From contig QZLH01000284.1 of NCBI GenBank assembly GCA_003833135.1, forward strand, positions 1-64,000: DNA of 64,000 bases, written 5' to 3'. The DNA comes from Oehlia diaphana (lineage: Eukaryota; Glomeromycota; Glomeromycetes; Glomerales; Glomeraceae). Positions 60,975 through 64,000 of the stretch are shown here, piece after piece; within the stretch, counting starts at the first letter, position 1, and the number at the start of each line of letters is the position of its first letter. A model generated the notes under the pieces. That model searched no databases and was not told the DNA's origin. It saw only the letters and a list, made by a program, of their open reading frames with translations. A program made the translations under genes and the position numbers.

Positions 60975-61494
60975 TATATATTATATATTACATTATATAC
61001 ATATATTTTGATTTATCGCTTGAAAAAGAAATAACTTTTTTTTTTATAACAAAATGATTCTTATAGTCACCTAATCCTAAATTTATATTAAATAAAACTT
61101 TATATTACGACCTTACCATCATTTTATCCACCGGTAAATTTAAAATGAGACCATAGTTTCCAAATTCAGATTAAGCTTACTCATTATAGAAACAAAGAGA
61201 TCTTCGCACTGATTAAAAGCTAAAAATATATGCAAAATTATGCAAAAAGGTACCTTATCATAATGGATAAAAAAAAATCAATTGAAAAAATTTTTTTTTT
61301 AATAAAATCCGTTTGGGGAATAAATAATGAAAATTGTAACTTAAAAAACCTTTTTAAGTACAAATAAAAAAAAATTTTCACTATAAAATAGAACTGAACT
61401 TCATTTCTCTTCCTTAAACAAAATATTATTTTTATCTACTATACATTATTAAAATTTGCTTTTTTACTTAATTTTCAAAGAAAAATTAAGCAAA
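60975..61494. other. Intergenic region, locus D to locus E
   Basis: AT-rich; carries the conserved upstream motif at 61176. A CAAAGAAAAATTAAGCAAAA stretch directly before the E start codon is closely matched before the locus A start codon. No gene. Confidence 0.5.
61176..61198 (+). promoter_or_regulatory. Conserved dynamin-cluster upstream motif (locus E)
   Basis: CTTACTCATTATAGAAACAA about 320 bp upstream of the E ATG. The preceding CCAAATTCAGATTAAG is shared with locus A, pairing these two loci. Confidence 0.6.
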
Positions 61495-64000
61495 ATGGTG
61501 GGTCACCGACTAAATTCTCCACTAGCAGAAACACCAAATGCTAAGGATTATATTGATGTTATGTGTGAAATAAGGAAACTTGGCATTTTCAATGAATTTG
61601 AAGAGAACACTCCAACTATTGTTGTATTTGGTGATCAATCAAGTGGTAAAAGTTCTGTTCTACAACGTTTGACTGGCGGTTTACCAATGCCAAGGTAAGA
61701 AAAAAAACAATTCTTTATTTTTTTTAAATAAAAAAAAACATATTCTTATGTAATCATAAACAGGGGATCCACAAAATGTACGGCTACACCTTTCGAAATA
61801 CGTATGTTACAAACCGAGGAACCGTTACGTAAAATCTCTTTACGTTACATAGAAGATAAAAATAGTAAACCGGTAACTCCAAGAGAAGTCGAATTTGCTA
61901 TTATAACAGATTTGGGGGAGGGTGAAATAGAAGAAAAATTGCGCGAAGCTCAACGTTACGTACAGAATCCGAGTATTACAGATGTTGAAAATACACGATT
62001 GCCATCTGATTCCGATGAGTTAGCTTTTACAAAAAATGCTGTATGTGTTACAATCAGCGGTCCAGACCAGATGTACAGTTTATCCATGGTCGACTTGCCA
62101 GGTAAATAGAAAAAGTAAATGGTGGAATGAAATTCAAAAATTTAATACGTTTTTTAATGCCTCATTAAAACTACATGTAGGAGTTGTAAGAAACGATGAA
62201 AGCCACGAACATTTCGTATTATCTTTGGTAAAAGAATATATTAAAAAAGAATCGGCAATTTTGGTTCCAATATTTCAAGCAACTTCTGATATAGCTACAC
62301 AATGTGCATATCGTCTTGCGCGTGAAGCAGATCCTACCGGTCAACGTACAGTGGGCGTCTTAACGAAAATGGATCGTATTGTCGATTATCCAAATGATGA
62401 CGAAAAACATCTTGAACTTGCTACTCTTGTAAAAGGTCAAGGAGAACACAAACTTGTAAATGGTACTTATGTTATAAGAAATCCTACCAATTTAGAAATT
62501 CATGAGGATCCAGATGAGTTGGAAAAAGCGACAGTTAGAGCTCTTAAACAAAATAGGATTTGGAGAGAGGTGCCATCTGATCGATTTGGTTTACAAAATT
62601 TGACTATAAAATTAAGCGATTTACAACGAAAGGCACATGAACGGACATGGCCAAGAATACACCCTTTTTTGGAAGATCGTAGATCTGAATTTCAAGAAAA
62701 ATTAAATGCACTACCACTACCACCCGATGGAAATCCTACTAACCGGTTCTTAGAATTAATTGGAATATTTGATAAATTGTTCACTTCTCATGCAAATGCT
62801 GAAAATGTGGATCATAAGTTATATCGTGGTCAACAATGGAATTTTGGTCAATTTGACCAAGCATTATTGAACACTCGTCCAAGATATAAACTCGCGTTTG
62901 AAGGTGAGTCAATAAATGAAATGTTTGATCCTATAAAACCCGGTTCATTACAGTATCGTGGATGGACACAAAAATTAAAAGATGAAATTATGGCTGATAA
63001 CTGGGGTGGGACGGATGATAGTTATTCTAGTGAATATGTTTGGGAATTAGATCAACTATGTGAAACTGTACAAGAAAGTCAAGGTGGTCAATTGGTTGGG
63101 TATTTTCCATATAAAGCTGTAGTTGCTATTGTTGCGAAACATCAAAAAGATTGGTCGGTGATTTCAACCAAATTGTTAGAAAAAAATCACGATTGGGTCA
63201 GGCAATTCGTTGATGAAATGGTAGAATCGATCTTTAGAGAATTTCCAAATGCTGTTGAAGAAATTAGGTAAGTATTACAATCCTTTCTTGCGTAGCCTGT
63301 GACAGATCAATTTACTTAAAAGAAATTTTAATAATAATTAAACAGGAGAATTTTACGTCATTTATTAAAACAATGTAAAGATGAAACATTGAAACACTTA
63401 AAGGACCTTCATAATATGGAACACATGTCAGCTAGCAGGGCCCTTTATGTAACTGATGAAGCCAGTCTCCTTAAAAAACAATCAAAATATTTTATTAAAT
63501 ATCGAATATTATCAGCATCATCTAAACAAGAAAGTAATGATTTAAGATCAATCGTTGATTTAGGATCAAAGATATTTGATATGATGTACGACGATGATGC
63601 CGATGAAGAAGAATTTGAGAAATTAAAAAATGATCTGACTGAAATTCTTTCAGAAATGGATAATAAAAGTGATGCGTCTCGAAAATTGATTGACGAAATC
63701 AAGAGTTCTAAAATTATGTCAGAAATGCCATCAACCGCTACATTATCTATGATGTTGTCAATAAAGAATCAATATTTGGACAAATTAATTGGGGTAATTC
63801 CTTCTAAATCTAACGAAGAATCTGTAAATCAATCAATTTTAAGAAATACAATAAGTGAACACGCTTTCCTTGCTGCCACGGTAACTTATTTATTGTCATA
63901 TCAAGTAATGCTTTTACATAATTGAATTAATTTTTTCAATTTTTTTTATAGGGAGCTTTAGCATATTGGAAAATGGCTCATACAAAATTTCGAGAAGTCG
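61495..64000 (+). CDS. Dynamin-like GTPase E, full-length type, cut by the window edge
   Basis: Exons 61495-61694, 61764-62101, 62181-63267, 63346-63880 and 63952 to the edge join in phase; 736 residues are visible. The G domain has GDQSSGKSSVLQRL, LPRGSTKCTATPF, DLPG and LTKMDR. It is followed by a stalk (PPDGNPTNRFLELIGIFDKL onward, YRGWTQKL, EFPNAVEEIRRILRHLLK, YWKMAHTKFREV), with the GED expected beyond the window. No pleckstrin-homology domain is seen between the G domain and the edge, so the layout resembles Mx/DRP-type dynamins, which assemble on membranes and use GTP hydrolysis. The ATG at 61495 is chosen, not the in-frame one at 61456, because its leader (AAATTAAGCAAAATGG) is conserved at locus A. 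This is the likely parental architecture of the cluster. Confidence 0.85.

Noticed and set aside
61456..61494. Upstream in-frame ATG for dynamin E
   Set aside because: The leader before the ATG at 61495 is conserved at locus A; the 13 extra residues have no counterpart in B or D.

Overview
The window looks like nuclear DNA from an AT-rich, intron-rich fungus. Genes have many short introns with GT..AG borders, homopolymer A/T tracts are long, and decayed transposons are common. The protein families (a GB1/VLIG-like giant protein with Cys/His-rich tail, expanded dynamin-like GTPases, DUF659/hAT relics) and the very low GC suggest an early-diverging fungus, most likely an arbuscular mycorrhizal one of the Rhizophagus type. 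That assignment is inference; no database was searched.

Layout. 1-8.6 kb is gene-poor transposon debris holding a well-preserved 1,214-bp hAT-type element (4514-5727, exact 8-bp target duplication). 8.6-17.2 kb (minus strand) is one large gene that I resolve into 29 phase-consistent exons. It encodes about 2,111 aa and carries a GB1/VLIG-like G domain whose P-loop and DxxG motifs are both destroyed. 17.2-39.2 kb is mostly non-coding. It contains a TA-flanked MITE, a 1.2-kb inverted-repeat element carrying a RING-finger ORF, a dead DUF659/hAT transposase, a ubiquitin fragment, a 122-bp hAT-type MITE, tandem repeats and homopolymers. 39.2-64 kb (plus strand) is gene-rich. It holds a 1,637-aa amine-oxidase/FAAL/ACP/ACP/thioesterase fusion, a nicotinamide riboside kinase (NRK), a cluster of five dynamin-like loci, and a radical SAM gene inside the cluster.

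How the genes relate. The dynamin-like loci share intron positions and an upstream motif. One is apparently full length and runs off the right edge. Two (B and D) have replaced the stalk and GED with a short hydrophobic C-terminus. Two (A and C) are decayed. The hydrophobic C-terminus of B and D is closely similar, in protein and DNA, to the C-terminus of the unrelated FAAL fusion protein nearby. This suggests a shared membrane-anchor cassette and perhaps a shared target membrane. A decayed piece of the NRK gene lies downstream of dynamin B, so the NRK/dynamin segment has probably undergone local duplication.

Gene models were built by hand from reading frames and splice sites. The coordinates of the multi-exon genes are phase-checked but not supported by transcripts.
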